Assembly: GCF_018613835.1 (NCBI RefSeq)
Contig: NZ_JAGGPM010000002.1
Coordinates: 62,001 to 126,000, forward strand
DNA from: Arthrobacter sp. ISL-5
GTDB lineage: Bacteria > Actinomycetota > Actinomycetes > Actinomycetales > Micrococcaceae
Reading direction: 5' to 3'
DNA: 64,000 nucleotides
The notes below the pieces were generated by a model. That model saw only the letters and a list, made by a program, of their open reading frames with translations, made no database searches and had not been told where the DNA came from. Positions within the stretch are counted from its first letter, which is position 1. Each line of letters opens with the position of its first letter. Shown here in pieces: positions 53,912 through 62,348 of this stretch. The position numbers were made by a program, and so were the translations under genes.

Positions 53912-54007
53912 CACGCTTTCGAAAACCGCGGCCTGTCAGCCCCTCGGCGGGGCCGTCGCCTTGGTGACGGGGCAGCGGTGGCTGGGCGGGTTCCGGAAGC
54001 GTGCGTC
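53908..54007 (+). other. Candidate structured leader before sdaA
   Basis: GACGCACGCTT at 53908-53918 pairs exactly with AAGCGTGCGTC at 53997-54007 to close a 78-base loop. Inside are a GCCCC-GGGGC hairpin (53939-53953) and CCGTC-GACGG (53953-53970). This is a multi-branched fold by eye. It starts at the end of the 42-bp element and ends 121 bases before sdaA. The glyA-sdaA gap (53840-54128) holds no gene. It could be a cis-regulatory RNA or only GC-rich chance pairing. Confidence 0.4.
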
Positions 54008-54128
54008 TAAGGGAGCGTCACGTCCGGTCAGCGGGCGTCTTCGCGACCGAGCACGCGGAGGAATCCGGCCAGGCGCCACCCATCCCGACTACCTCCCCGC
54101 CCGTCCACTTACCAAGTAAGGAATTGCA

Positions 54129-55556
54129 ATGGCTGTTGGAGTCTTTGACCTTTTTTCCATCGGAATAGGACCGTCCAGTTCGCACACGGTAGGTCCGATG
54201 CGGGCTGCCGCGGTGTTCGCCGAGGAGCTCAAGTCCTTCGGACAGCTGGCGAGGGTGGCGGCGCTGCGGGTGGACCTGTACGGCTCGCTGGCGGCGACCG
54301 GGCACGGCCACGGCACCATGACGGCCATCCTGCTCGGCCTGGAGGGCTTCCACCCCGAGCTGATCCTGCCTGACGAGGTGGAGGAGCGGCTCGCGGCCAT
54401 CGCCGAGACCGGAACGCTGCAGCTCGCCGGTGCTGGCGATGGGAACGGTGTTCCCCTGCCCTACGGCGTGAAGGACATGATCCTGCGCCCGCTGACCGTC
54501 CTGCCGCGGCACACCAACGGCATGACCTTCACCGTCTCCGACTCCGACGGCGAAGTGCTGCACAGTGCCACCTTTTTCTCGGTGGGCGGCGGCTTCATCG
54601 TGCGTGAAGGTGAGGAGGACGCGGCTCAGCTGGAACTTGAGGCGTCCAAGAAGGAACTGCCGTTGCCGTTCCGGACCGCGGCGGAGCTGCTCAAGCACTG
54701 CCAGAACACGTCGCTGGGCATCAGCGATGTCATGCGGATCAATGAAGAAGACAGCCGCACCGAGGAGGAGATCCGCGAGGGCCTGCTGCACATCTACTCG
54801 GTGATGGAGGGCTGCGTGGAAACCAGCCTCAAGCGTGAAGGCCTGCTGCCCGGCGGGCTGAAGGTCCGCCGTCGTGCGCCGGACTGGCACGAACGGCTGC
54901 TGAAGGAGAGCCGGGACCATGATCCCGACTACCGGGACCCGAAGTACTGGCAGGAATGGGTGAACCTGATCGCCCTGGCCGTGAACGAGGAGAACGCCTC
55001 CGGCGGCAGGGTGGTGACCGCCCCCACGAACGGCGCCGCGGGCATCATCCCTGCCGTGCTCTACTACGCGCTGCACTTCGCGCCCGGCATGGACCAGGCG
55101 ACCCAGCAGGACCGCGATGACGTCGTGGTGAAGTTCCTGCTCACCGCCGGCGCCATCGGGGTCCTCTACAAGGAACAGGCCTCCATCTCCGGGGCCGAGG
55201 TGGGCTGCCAGGGCGAGGTGGGGTCGGCGTCGTCGATGGCGGCCGCCGGCCTGGCCGAGGTCATGGGCGGCACGCCGGCGCAGGTGGAGAACGCCGCGGA
55301 AATCGCGATGGAGCACAACCTGGGCCTGACCTGCGATCCGATCGGCGGGCTGGTCCAGGTGCCCTGCATCGAACGCAATGCCATCGCCGCCGCGAAGGCC
55401 ATCAACGCCGCCAAGATGGCCCTCTGGGGCGACGGCTCGCACCGGGTCTCCCTTGACGAGGTCATCGTGACCATGCGCGAGACGGGCAAGGACATGAGCT
55501 CCAAATACAAGGAAACCGCCATGGGCGGCCTCGCCGTCAACGTCGTGGAGTGCTGA
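54129..55556 (+). CDS. sdaA: L-serine ammonia-lyase, iron-sulfur type
   Basis: Deaminates L-serine to pyruvate and ammonia with a [4Fe-4S] cluster. The 475-residue single-chain form starts [24 protein letters not shown]. It has [19 protein letters not shown], the cluster cysteine in [20 protein letters not shown], and [24 protein letters not shown] with two more cysteines. TAAGGA lies before the ATG. With glyA upstream, it finishes conversion of glycine to pyruvate. Its enamine by-product is the type removed by RidA (19575). Confidence 0.96.
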   Translation: MAVGVFDLFSIGIGPSSSHTVGPMRAAAVFAEELKSFGQLARVAALRVDLYGSLAATGHGHGTMTAILLGLEGFHPELILPDEVEERLAAIAETGTLQLAGAGDGNGVPLPYGVKDMILRPLTVLPRHTNGMTFTVSDSDGEVLHSATFFSVGGGFIVREGEEDAAQLELEASKKELPLPFRTAAELLKHCQNTSLGISDVMRINEEDSRTEEEIREGLLHIYSVMEGCVETSLKREGLLPGGLKVRRRAPDWHERLLKESRDHDPDYRDPKYWQEWVNLIALAVNEENASGGRVVTAPTNGAAGIIPAVLYYALHFAPGMDQATQQDRDDVVVKFLLTAGAIGVLYKEQASISGAEVGCQGEVGSASSMAAAGLAEVMGGTPAQVENAAEIAMEHNLGLTCDPIGGLVQVPCIERNAIAAAKAINAAKMALWGDGSHRVSLDEVIVTMRETGKDMSSKYKETAMGGLAVNVVEC

Positions 55557-55621
55557 CCGGCAGGTCCGCTCCAGCACCAACAACTGCCGGACTACCGGCG
55601 CCGCACGAAGGAAAGAGAACA

Positions 55622-56629
55622 ATGACACTGGCACCAGAAGGCCGGAAGATGCTGCGTATCGAGCAGCGCAATGCGGCCACCCCGGTGGAGCGCAAGCCGG
55701 AATGGATCAAGGCCAAGGTCCAGATGGGCCCGGAGTTCGTCCAGCTCAAGAACCTCGTCAAAAAGGAGGGCCTCCACACCGTGTGTGAGGAGGCCGGCTG
55801 CCCCAACATCTTCGAATGCTGGGAAGACAAGGAAGCCACGTTCCTGATCGGCGGCTCCGAATGCACCCGTCGCTGCGACTTCTGCCAGATCGACACCGGC
55901 AAGCCCTCCCCGGTGGACATGTTCGAACCCACCAAGGTGGCCCGCTCCGTCCAGGCGATGCAGCTGCGCTACGCCACCGTCACCGGCGTGGCCCGGGACG
56001 ACCTCGCCGACGAGGGCGTCTGGCTCTACGCCGAAACGGTCCGCAAGATCCACGAACTGAACCCGGGCACCGGCGTCGAACTCCTGATCCCGGACTTCTC
56101 CGGCAAGCCCGAACACATCCAGGCGATCTGCGACTCCAAGCCCGAGGTCTTCGCCCACAACGTCGAGACCGTGCCGCGGATCTTCAAGCGCATCCGCCCC
56201 GCCTTCCACTACGACCGCTCGCTGGATGTCATCACCCAGGGCCGGAACCTGGGCATGGTCACCAAGTCCAACCTGATCCTGGGCATGGGCGAAACCCGCG
56301 AGGAAATCTCCGAGGCCCTGCGGGACCTGCACCAGGCCGGCTGTGACCTGATCACCATCACCCAGTACCTGCGCCCGTCCGAACGCCACCTCCCGGTGGA
56401 CCGCTGGGTCAAGCCGCAGGAATTCGTGGACCTGCAGCAGGAAGCGGACGAGATCGGCTTCCTCGGCGTGATGAGCGGCCCGCTCGTGCGGTCCTCGTAC
56501 CGTGCCGGCCGGCTCTGGGCCACCGCCATGCGCAAGAAGGGCTGGGAAATCCCGGCCGAACTGGCGCACATCGAAAGCTCCGGCAGCACCCGACAGGAAG
56601 CCAGCTCACTGCTCGCGGCCACTGCCTGA
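55622..56629 (+). CDS. lipA: Lipoyl synthase (radical SAM)
   Basis: Inserts two sulfurs into octanoyl groups on lipoyl domains, here presumably GcvH. The 335-residue protein has the auxiliary cluster [12 protein letters not shown] (Cys55, Cys60, Cys66), the radical-SAM motif CTRRCDFC (Cys81, Cys85, Cys88), and the conserved C-terminal RSSYRAG Ser region. An AAGGAAAGAG ribosome site fixes the start. A lipA outside the lipB locus, inside a gcv operon, is probably a second copy dedicated to glycine cleavage; the usual lipA cannot be seen in this window. Confidence 0.94.
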   Translation: MTLAPEGRKMLRIEQRNAATPVERKPEWIKAKVQMGPEFVQLKNLVKKEGLHTVCEEAGCPNIFECWEDKEATFLIGGSECTRRCDFCQIDTGKPSPVDMFEPTKVARSVQAMQLRYATVTGVARDDLADEGVWLYAETVRKIHELNPGTGVELLIPDFSGKPEHIQAICDSKPEVFAHNVETVPRIFKRIRPAFHYDRSLDVITQGRNLGMVTKSNLILGMGETREEISEALRDLHQAGCDLITITQYLRPSERHLPVDRWVKPQEFVDLQQEADEIGFLGVMSGPLVRSSYRAGRLWATAMRKKGWEIPAELAHIESSGSTRQEASSLLAATA

Positions 56630-56664
56630 CTTCGCAGACCCACCCTGATGTTCAGAGAGGACCA

Positions 56665-57501
56665 ATGATGTTCCCCATCAGAATTGAAATCATCCCTTCG
56701 GAGGGAATCGTTGAGCGGGTCAAGGCCCTGGTGCCCTTGGCCACAACGCTCACCGTAACGTGCCTGCCCCATCACGGCATCGAGCGGACCATGCGCGCCG
56801 CGGTGGAGCTGAGCGTGCTGGGCTACAAAGTGATCCCGCATCTCGCGGCGCGGAGCCTGCATAGCCGTGCCGACCTCACCGGAATCCTCCGCGACTGCGA
56901 CGTTGCCGGCATCGGCGAAGTGTTCGTGATCGGCGGAGACCGGAAGCAGCCGGCCGGCCCGTACGAGTCCGCCCTTCCGGTGCTGGAAGACATCGCGCAG
57001 TACTCCGGCGGAATGATGCGGGCAGGCGTCGCGGGCTACCCGGAGGGCCACCCCTCCATTGGCCCCGTGGACGTGCTGGACTCCCTGCTGGCCAAGCAGC
57101 ACCTGGCTTCTCACGTTGTCACGCAGATGTGCTTCTCCGCGCAGAAAATCCTTGATTACGCGGCGCTCCTGCGCCGCGAAGGCGTGCAGCTGCCCGTCTG
57201 GGCCGGGGTGGCGGGGTCCGTTCCGCGGACCAAGCTGGTCTCCCTGGCGACGCAGATCGGCGTCGGAAGTTCTTTGAAGTTCCTGAGCCGCAAGGGTCCG
57301 CTGGCCCGCAAACTCCTGAGTGGCGACAGCTACCAGCCGCACAGCCTGGTGACCGGGCTGGAAAGCCAGCCCGGCGACATCGCGGGCATTCATCTCTACA
57401 GCTTCAACAGCCTTGATTCGGTTCCCGGCGGGCCGGGTCAGGCGCCAGCACCAGCAGCACTCCAGCAAGCATTGATTCGAGGAGCAGCACGTGACAACTG
57501 A
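56665..57501 (+). CDS. Methylenetetrahydrofolate reductase-like protein
   Basis: A 277-278 residue TIM-barrel of the MetF family, somewhat shorter than E. coli MetF (296). IEIIPSEGIVERVKALVP holds the N-terminal Glu of the family. TVTCLPHHGIERTMRAAVELSVLGYKVIPHLAAR replaces the usual SVTYGAGGSTR and HLTC strands. IGEVFVIGGDRKQPAGPYESALPVLEDI and VAGYPEGHPSIGPVDVLDSLLAKQHLASHVVTQMCFSAQKI follow. It would reduce 5,10-methylene-THF or oxidise 5-methyl-THF. Its motifs mark it as a divergent branch that could serve catabolic methyl groups. It overlaps the next gene by 11 bp. Confidence 0.85.
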   Translation: MMFPIRIEIIPSEGIVERVKALVPLATTLTVTCLPHHGIERTMRAAVELSVLGYKVIPHLAARSLHSRADLTGILRDCDVAGIGEVFVIGGDRKQPAGPYESALPVLEDIAQYSGGMMRAGVAGYPEGHPSIGPVDVLDSLLAKQHLASHVVTQMCFSAQKILDYAALLRREGVQLPVWAGVAGSVPRTKLVSLATQIGVGSSLKFLSRKGPLARKLLSGDSYQPHSLVTGLESQPGDIAGIHLYSFNSLDSVPGGPGQAPAPAALQQALIRGAARDN

Positions 57502-58966
57502 AACCGTAACTTCCCAGCAAACGCCGCATCTTGAGCGGCAGCTCAGCAACCGGCACATCCAGCTGATCGCAATTGGCGGCGCAATCGGCACCGGACTGTT
57601 CATGGGCTCGGGCAAAACCATATCCGCGGCAGGGCCCTCCGTCATCTTCGTCTACATGATCATCGGCTTCATGCTGTTCTTCGTCATGCGGGCCATGGGC
57701 GAACTGCTGCTGAGCAACCTGAACTACAAATCCTTCAGCGATTTCGCGGCGGACCTCCTTGGTCCCTGGGCCGGGTTCTTCACCGGCTGGACCTACTGGT
57801 TCTGCTGGGTGATCACGGGAATCGCGGATGTCATCGCCATTGCCGGGTACTCCAAGGAACTCTGGCCGGGGCTGCCGCTGTGGATCCCGGGCCTGGCCAC
57901 CGTGGCCATTCTCCTGCTCCTGAACCTCACCACGGTGAAGGCGTTCGGCGAGACGGAGTTCTGGTTTGCTCTGATCAAGATCATCGCCATCGCGGCACTG
58001 ATCGTGGTAGGCCTGTTCATGATTTTCAGCGGGTTCCAGTCCGACGCCGGACCGGCCACCTTCACGAATCTGTGGAGCCACGGCGGTTTCTTCCCGAACG
58101 AGTTCATGGGATTCGTGGCCGGTTTCCAGATCGCAGTCTTCGCCTTTGTGGGCATTGAACTGGTGGGCACCACGGCCGCAGAGGCCAAGGACCCGGAGAA
58201 GAATCTGCCCAAGGCCATCAACTCCATCCCCATCCGTGTGCTGCTCTTCTACGTGGGCGCCCTCATCATCCTGATGTCCGTCACCCCCTGGACCCAGTTC
58301 CAGGCGGGCCACAGCCCGTTCATCGCCATGTTCTCCCTGGCAGGCCTGGGCGCCGCCGCCACCGTGGTGAACCTGGTAGTGCTCAGCTCGGCCATGTCCT
58401 CGGCCAACTCCGGAATCTACTCGACCTCGCGCATGGTGTACGGTCTGGCCCAGGAGGGTGACGCTCCGTCCGTCTTCGGCGCCCTGTCGCGCCGCAAGGT
58501 CCCGCAGAATGCCCTGTTCCTGTCCTGCGTCCTCCTGCTCTCCGGCGTGGTGCTGATGTACGCGGGACAGGACATCGGCAAGGCCTTCGACATGGTGACC
58601 ACCGTGTCGGCTGTCTGCTTCGTTTTCGTGTGGTCCATCATCATGGCCAGCTACCTGGCCTTCCGCAGGCGCCGCCCGCACCTGCACGAGGCATCCAAGT
58701 ACCGGATGCCAGGCGGGGTCCCCATGGTCTGGGTGGTCTTCGCGTTCTTCGCCTTCGTGCTCTGGGCACTGACCACACAGCCGGACACCCTGACGGCGCT
58801 GCTGGTCACGCCGGTCTGGTTCGTCCTGCTCGGCGCCGCCTGGCTCGTGCTGCGCCGGCGCCCCGCGCACCTGGCCCGTTATGCAACGTTCCAGGTCGAA
58901 CTCACCCAGGACATGGCGCAAGAGGAGTCATCCGTCGCTCGGGAATTCGGAGACGTGAAGAAGTGA
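57491..58966 (+). CDS. Amino acid permease, CycA-like
   Basis: A 491-residue APC/AAT-family transporter with 12 expected membrane spans. QLSNRHIQLIAIGGAIGTGLFMGSGKTISAAGPSV is the family's first-helix signature, followed by VMRAMGELLLSNL, GIELVGTTAAEAKDPEKNLPKAINSIPIR and SSAMSSANSGIYSTSRMVYGLAQEG. It is most like D-serine/D-alanine/glycine transporters (CycA). In this operon uptake of glycine or serine is likely. GTG start inside the end of the MetF-like gene; the stop overlaps purU (GTGA). Confidence 0.88.
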   Translation: MTTETVTSQQTPHLERQLSNRHIQLIAIGGAIGTGLFMGSGKTISAAGPSVIFVYMIIGFMLFFVMRAMGELLLSNLNYKSFSDFAADLLGPWAGFFTGWTYWFCWVITGIADVIAIAGYSKELWPGLPLWIPGLATVAILLLLNLTTVKAFGETEFWFALIKIIAIAALIVVGLFMIFSGFQSDAGPATFTNLWSHGGFFPNEFMGFVAGFQIAVFAFVGIELVGTTAAEAKDPEKNLPKAINSIPIRVLLFYVGALIILMSVTPWTQFQAGHSPFIAMFSLAGLGAAATVVNLVVLSSAMSSANSGIYSTSRMVYGLAQEGDAPSVFGALSRRKVPQNALFLSCVLLLSGVVLMYAGQDIGKAFDMVTTVSAVCFVFVWSIIMASYLAFRRRRPHLHEASKYRMPGGVPMVWVVFAFFAFVLWALTTQPDTLTALLVTPVWFVLLGAAWLVLRRRPAHLARYATFQVELTQDMAQEESSVAREFGDVKK

Positions 58967-59916
58967 TCGCGGCACAGACGAGCGCCGCGCAGACCCTGAA
59001 CAGTCCCGTCCGGAATTCGGAGGAACCTGCGGCCACGGTGGAGCATGTCCTGACCGTCGACTGTGCCGAGGCTCCGGGCATCGTCCACGCGGTCTCGGGA
59101 TTCCTGCTCAGCCACGGCTGCGACATCATCGACATCAAACAGTACGGCGACAAGGCGCAGGGGCACTTCTTCATGCGGGTCCACTTCTCCGCAGCACGGC
59201 AGCCCTCGGCACGGGAGTCCGCGGCGCAGGAGTCCGTCAGCACGGAGGAGCTGCGCCGGAACTTCACGCCGTTGGCGGAGCAGTGGCAGATGAACTGGCA
59301 GTTGGAACCGCACGGCCGCAAACGCCGCGTCCTGGTCATGGTGTCCAAAATGGGCCACTGCCTCAATGACCTGCTCTTCAGGGCACGCACGGGCGACATC
59401 CCGGTGGAGATCGTCGCCGTGGTGTCGAACCACCGCGACCAGGAGGGGCTGGTCCAATGGCACGGCATCCCGTTCTTCCACCTGCCGGTCACGAAGGACA
59501 CAAAGCCCGACGCCGAAGCCCGGCTCCTGGAACTCGTCGACGCGTTCGACGTGGAACTGGTGGTGTTGGCCCGCTACATGCAGGTCCTGAGTGACGGGCT
59601 GTCGGCCAGGCTGACAGGACGGACCATCAACATCCATCACTCGTTCCTGCCGAGCTTCAAGGGTGCCAAGCCCTACCACCAGGCCTACGAACGGGGTGTA
59701 AAAACCGTGGGCGCCACGGCGCACTACGTCAACGCCGAGCTCGATGAGGGCCCGATCATTTCGCAGCAGGTCATCGATGTGGACCACACGTACACCGCCG
59801 ATGACCTCGTGGCAGTGGGCCGGGACGCCGAATGCGCCGCCCTCCGCAATGCCGTCCGCTGGCATTGCGAGGGCAGAATCCTGCTCCTCGGCAACCGCAC
59901 CGTCATTTTGCGCTAG
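58963..59916 (+). CDS. purU: Formyltetrahydrofolate deformylase
   Basis: Hydrolyses 10-formyl-THF to formate and THF, keeping THF free when glycine cleavage floods the one-carbon pool. The 317-residue protein has an N-terminal ACT domain (VDCAEAPGIVHAVSGFLLSHGCDIIDIKQYGD). A formyltransferase-like domain follows (VLVMVSKMGHCLNDLL, the NIHHSFLPSFKGAKPYHQAYERGVKTVGATAHYV active-site segment and LDEGPIISQQV with the catalytic Asp). GTG start overlapping the permease stop, with GGAG ten bases upstream. Confidence 0.95.
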   Translation: MIAAQTSAAQTLNSPVRNSEEPAATVEHVLTVDCAEAPGIVHAVSGFLLSHGCDIIDIKQYGDKAQGHFFMRVHFSAARQPSARESAAQESVSTEELRRNFTPLAEQWQMNWQLEPHGRKRRVLVMVSKMGHCLNDLLFRARTGDIPVEIVAVVSNHRDQEGLVQWHGIPFFHLPVTKDTKPDAEARLLELVDAFDVELVVLARYMQVLSDGLSARLTGRTINIHHSFLPSFKGAKPYHQAYERGVKTVGATAHYVNAELDEGPIISQQVIDVDHTYTADDLVAVGRDAECAALRNAVRWHCEGRILLLGNRTVILR

Positions 59917-59989
59917 GAAGTTCCATCCGGGTCCGCGAGTGCGGACCCGGATGGCTGGCGTGAACGTCGAATGTTCCACCGGGAGGATT

Positions 59990-60148
59990 ATGCGCAAGTC
60001 GAGATCGACGCGTAGCGGGAAATTTCGCCGGTCTTCAAACCGGGAACGGACCGGTGCGCGGTTGCGCCGGGAAACATGGGCGGTCGCCCTCACGGCCCTT
60101 GTTCTTATGACAGTCATCATTTGGCAGTCAATATCCTATGGATACTGA
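59990..60148 (+). CDS. 52-residue single-span membrane protein at the operon end
   Basis: The start reads MRKSRSTRSGKFRRSSNRER and is very basic. It is followed by one hydrophobic span (WAVALTALVLMTVIIWQSI) and SYGY. A strong GGGAGGA ribosome site lies six bases before the ATG. It comes 73 bp after purU on the same strand, so it is likely the last gene of the gcv operon. The positive-inside rule puts the N terminus in the cytoplasm. It could be an accessory subunit of the CycA-like transporter; this is inferred from place only. Confidence 0.6.
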   Translation: MRKSRSTRSGKFRRSSNRERTGARLRRETWAVALTALVLMTVIIWQSISYGY

Positions 60149-60195
60149 TTGCCCGGCCCGGGCGGCGACTATCCCTGACACTCAGCGCAGACGGA

Positions 60196-60591
60196 TCAGT
60201 ACAGCGCTTCGATCGGTGCAACAGTGACCAGGCCTTGGGCCGCCAGGGCGAGCTGCCCGTCCAGGGTGATGAGGGCATCGGCTTGCAGCTGGGTCAGGGC
60301 GACGTATTCGGCGTCGAGGGTGTCCGGCCAGCCAAGCTGGTCGGCCACCTTCCAGGCGACGCTTTGGAGGACCAGGTCTCCGAGCAGCCTGATGCGCAGG
60401 GCCCGCACGTAGTCGAGCTGCCGGGAGGCATCCACTTTCGATAACTCGCCGCGGCGCACCGCCTGGTAAAGGAGCGACAGGACCTGCGAACGGAGAAGCG
60501 TCGGGGCGACAAGCTGGCACCCGTCGCCGATCAGGGTCTGGTCCCGGGCGAGCCGCAGTGCCGTGTCCGGGGTGATCACATACCGAGTCAT
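60196..60591 (-). CDS. PIN-domain-like protein
   Basis: A 131-residue protein (134 from the ATG at 60600): TRYVITPDTALRLARDQTLIGDGCQLVAPTLLRSQVLSLLYQAVRRGELS, then LGWPDTLDAEYVALTQLQADALITLDGQLALAA. The pattern matches PIN domains (P-T-x-x-x-x-E-like strand; D-A-E-Y; ITLD), but the usual first Asp is replaced within YVITPDT. PIN proteins are often toxins, but no antitoxin-sized partner adjoins it, and the next gene upstream encodes another PIN-like-fold protein. It is convergent with the gcv operon. Confidence 0.72.
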   Translation of the reverse strand: MTRYVITPDTALRLARDQTLIGDGCQLVAPTLLRSQVLSLLYQAVRRGELSKVDASRQLDYVRALRIRLLGDLVLQSVAWKVADQLGWPDTLDAEYVALTQLQADALITLDGQLALAAQGLVTVAPIEALY

Positions 60592-60633
60592 GGAGCCCAT
60601 TCTCGCCCAAGCGGCATCCGTTCGAACGCTCCG

Positions 60634-61086
60634 TCAGTCCGGCGGAAGGTGTGCCCGTAACCAGCTTGGCCCCACGACGGCGGCGCCGAGTTCCTCGACG
60701 CGGCTCCGGAGTCCGCGGTCGGCGGTCACCACCTGCACCGACGCGTTGCCGCTCATCAGCTCGCGGACCGTATCAACTATCGCCTGGTCGCCGTCCCGCT
60801 CGGCAGCCACGACCCGTACCCGGCCCTGAGGATCGGCGGCGCCGTTGGCCTGCCCCTCGGTCACGACGACGATGTCCGGCCAGGCGCGTTCCCCACCTGC
60901 CCCCGCTTCCGAAGCGATGCCCTGCTGCGCCAGCTGTGAAAGGCCGTCAATGAGCTTCTGTGCAGCCTTCCTGCGGTCGCGCCACCAGCCGTCCGGGCGG
61001 GACCCGACCACGTTGGCCGCGTCGACCACGAGGTGTGAGTCCGCCGGGCCCGGCTCTCCGGGCGCAGACGGTGCTGTTCCGCTCAT
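60634..61086 (-). CDS. NYN/YacP-like nuclease-fold protein
   Basis: A 150-residue protein from the ATG at 61086. HLVVDAANVVGSRPDGWWRDRRKAAQKLIDGL is the first acidic strand of a NYN domain. PDIVVVTEGQANG, RVRVVAAERDGDQAIVDTVRELM and VQVVTADRGLRSRVEELGAAVVGPSWLRAHL carry the other conserved acidic residues. Short stand-alone proteins of this kind are common in actinobacteria and are predicted RNA-acting. It is adjacent to the PIN gene on the same strand. Confidence 0.75.
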   Translation of the reverse strand: MSGTAPSAPGEPGPADSHLVVDAANVVGSRPDGWWRDRRKAAQKLIDGLSQLAQQGIASEAGAGGERAWPDIVVVTEGQANGAADPQGRVRVVAAERDGDQAIVDTVRELMSGNASVQVVTADRGLRSRVEELGAAVVGPSWLRAHLPPD

Positions 61087-61153
61087 GACTCCAGCGTCCC
61101 ACGCGGCGGGCGTTCCGGCGGAACCGTGCGTCCGTTTCGCCAACGCAAAGCGA

Positions 61154-61176
61154 ACGACGGCGGAGGTCCCGCCGTC
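61154..61176. repeat. Palindromic GACGGCGGG element, copy 11
   Basis: ACGACGGCGGA and TCCCGCCGTC arms with a two-base loop, preceded by CAACGCAAAGCG. Same polarity as the others. It lies between the MOSC gene end and the NYN gene start, both minus strand. Confidence 0.75.
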
Positions 61177-61210
61177 GGCCGTGCGTTCTCTGTGGCGGCC
61201 TGCCGCCTCA

Positions 61211-61783
61211 CTACGGCAGCCGGGACGGCCGCAGCAGGGTGGATTCGCCTGCGCGCCCGGGGTCGAGCGGCACCGGGCTGATCAGCACGGCCGGCCCGCG
61301 GTGCAACATGCCGTTCGAGAGTGGCTGGCAGCGAACACCGCCCCGCCCGCGCATGGCCTTGTGGGCGCCCGGGGCGAGCATCTGGTCCATCCAGGCGCAG
61401 GGGTGGGCGGGCCGCCCGGCCTTCAGCCGCACCAGGTCACCGCGCGATTCGAGCACGAAGTCATTCCCGATCAGCGGAGCCAGGTGGGCTCCTCTGAGGA
61501 CCACATTGCGCCGCGTCATCAGCGGGTCGAAGGGTGCCGCGCCCAGCTCCGCGGCCATGGCTTCGAGCGCCTCGATCGCGAACACAGTGACGGCGGCATC
61601 CATATGCGCGGCCTTGCCGAAGAACCGGTCGCCGACGATGCCCTTGCCGGCCACCAGCTCGACCCGGTCGGCATCGGTCGTGGGGACGTCCGCCGCACCC
61701 TCCCGGGCGCGGCCAAAGTAAGCGTGCGCCGGCGACACGAGAAGGTGCAGCACCTCGACGTCGTACCTGTAGCTAGCCGTCAT
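61211..61783 (-). CDS. MOSC-domain protein
   Basis: A 190-residue protein of the molybdenum-cofactor sulfurase C-terminal type. VEVLHLLVSPAHAYFGR opens the barrel. ELVAGKGIVGDRFFGKAAHMDAAVTVFAIEALEAM and TRRNVVLRGAHLAPLIGNDFVL follow, and PAHPCAWMDQMLAPGAHKAMRGRGGVRC carries the conserved Cys of MOSC domains. It may handle sulfur or bind molybdopterin; members of this short stand-alone type have no firm role. Confidence 0.85.
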   Translation of the reverse strand: MTASYRYDVEVLHLLVSPAHAYFGRAREGAADVPTTDADRVELVAGKGIVGDRFFGKAAHMDAAVTVFAIEALEAMAAELGAAPFDPLMTRRNVVLRGAHLAPLIGNDFVLESRGDLVRLKAGRPAHPCAWMDQMLAPGAHKAMRGRGGVRCQPLSNGMLHRGPAVLISPVPLDPGRAGESTLLRPSRLP

Positions 61784-61855
61784 GCCACAAAACTATCCTT
61801 CCCGCAGGGGCAGCACACCATCGCCTGCGGGTAGGAACACCTGCATCCGGCGGGT

Positions 61856-62050
61856 TCACTTCAGCGCGAGGCCGTGTTCCTGCAGCGCGTCCTAGATGAT
61901 GCGGATCGCCTTCGGGCCGACGCCGTGCAGCCTGGATAGTTCCGTACGGGGGACGCCTGCGAGCCCTTGGAGCGATGTATAACCGGCCTGGGTCAGGGCG
62001 CGCGTTGCCGGTGCCCCGATCTTGGGGAGGGCGTCGAGTGATGTTGTCAT
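61856..62050 (-). pseudogene. Helix-hairpin-helix protein with an internal stop
   Basis: The frame from 62050 reads TTSLDALPKIGAPATRALTQAGY, then TSLQGLAGVPRTELSRLHGVGPKAIRII, then TAG at 61892-61894. The same frame then continues DALQEHGLALK to TGA at 61856-61858. Similar small HhH proteins have Glu at the stop position (GAG to TAG is one change) and end in such a helix. Two helix-hairpin-helix units suggest DNA binding. The 52-residue product may still fold. Confidence 0.65.
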
Positions 62051-62131
62051 TCATCGACCATAGGAGACCTGAGCGCCACCTGGAATAGTAGTGGGCGGCC
62101 CGGCTATCGATGGTGGGGCAACAGCACGGGC

Positions 62132-62348
62132 TCAATGTCCGTTCATCGCAAGGCAGCCGCCGTCCCTGATGTATCCGCCAGCGACCACCTGCACGGTCCC
62201 ATCGAGACCTACGCTCCCGCGAACGCAGCCGCCCGTGGCCGACGCTCGCGTCACGGTTCCCCGGAGCGGCGCAGCCTGCCAGGAACAAGCCGGCGGCAAG
62301 GACAACCGAGAGTCCGGCCCTGGCAACTGCGCTCACCTTGCGCGCCAT
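62132..62348 (-). pseudogene. Small lipoprotein interrupted by a +1 frameshift
   Basis: The ATG at 62348 opens MARKVSAVARAGLSVVLAAG and LFLAGCAAPG, a clear lipoprotein signal with lipobox LAGC, then leaves register. From the run of four C at 62259-62262 the next frame gives VTRASATGGCVRGSVGLDGTVQVVAGGYIRDGGCLAMNGH and a stop at 62132. The span is 217 bp (3n+1), so one base too many explains it. Corrected length is 71 residues. The start overlaps the upstream membrane-protein gene by 16 bp, so it was co-translated. Confidence 0.62.

Noticed and set aside
60196..61086. PIN and NYN genes as a toxin-antitoxin pair
   Set aside because: Both are nuclease-fold proteins; neither resembles an antitoxin, and no small partner gene overlaps them.
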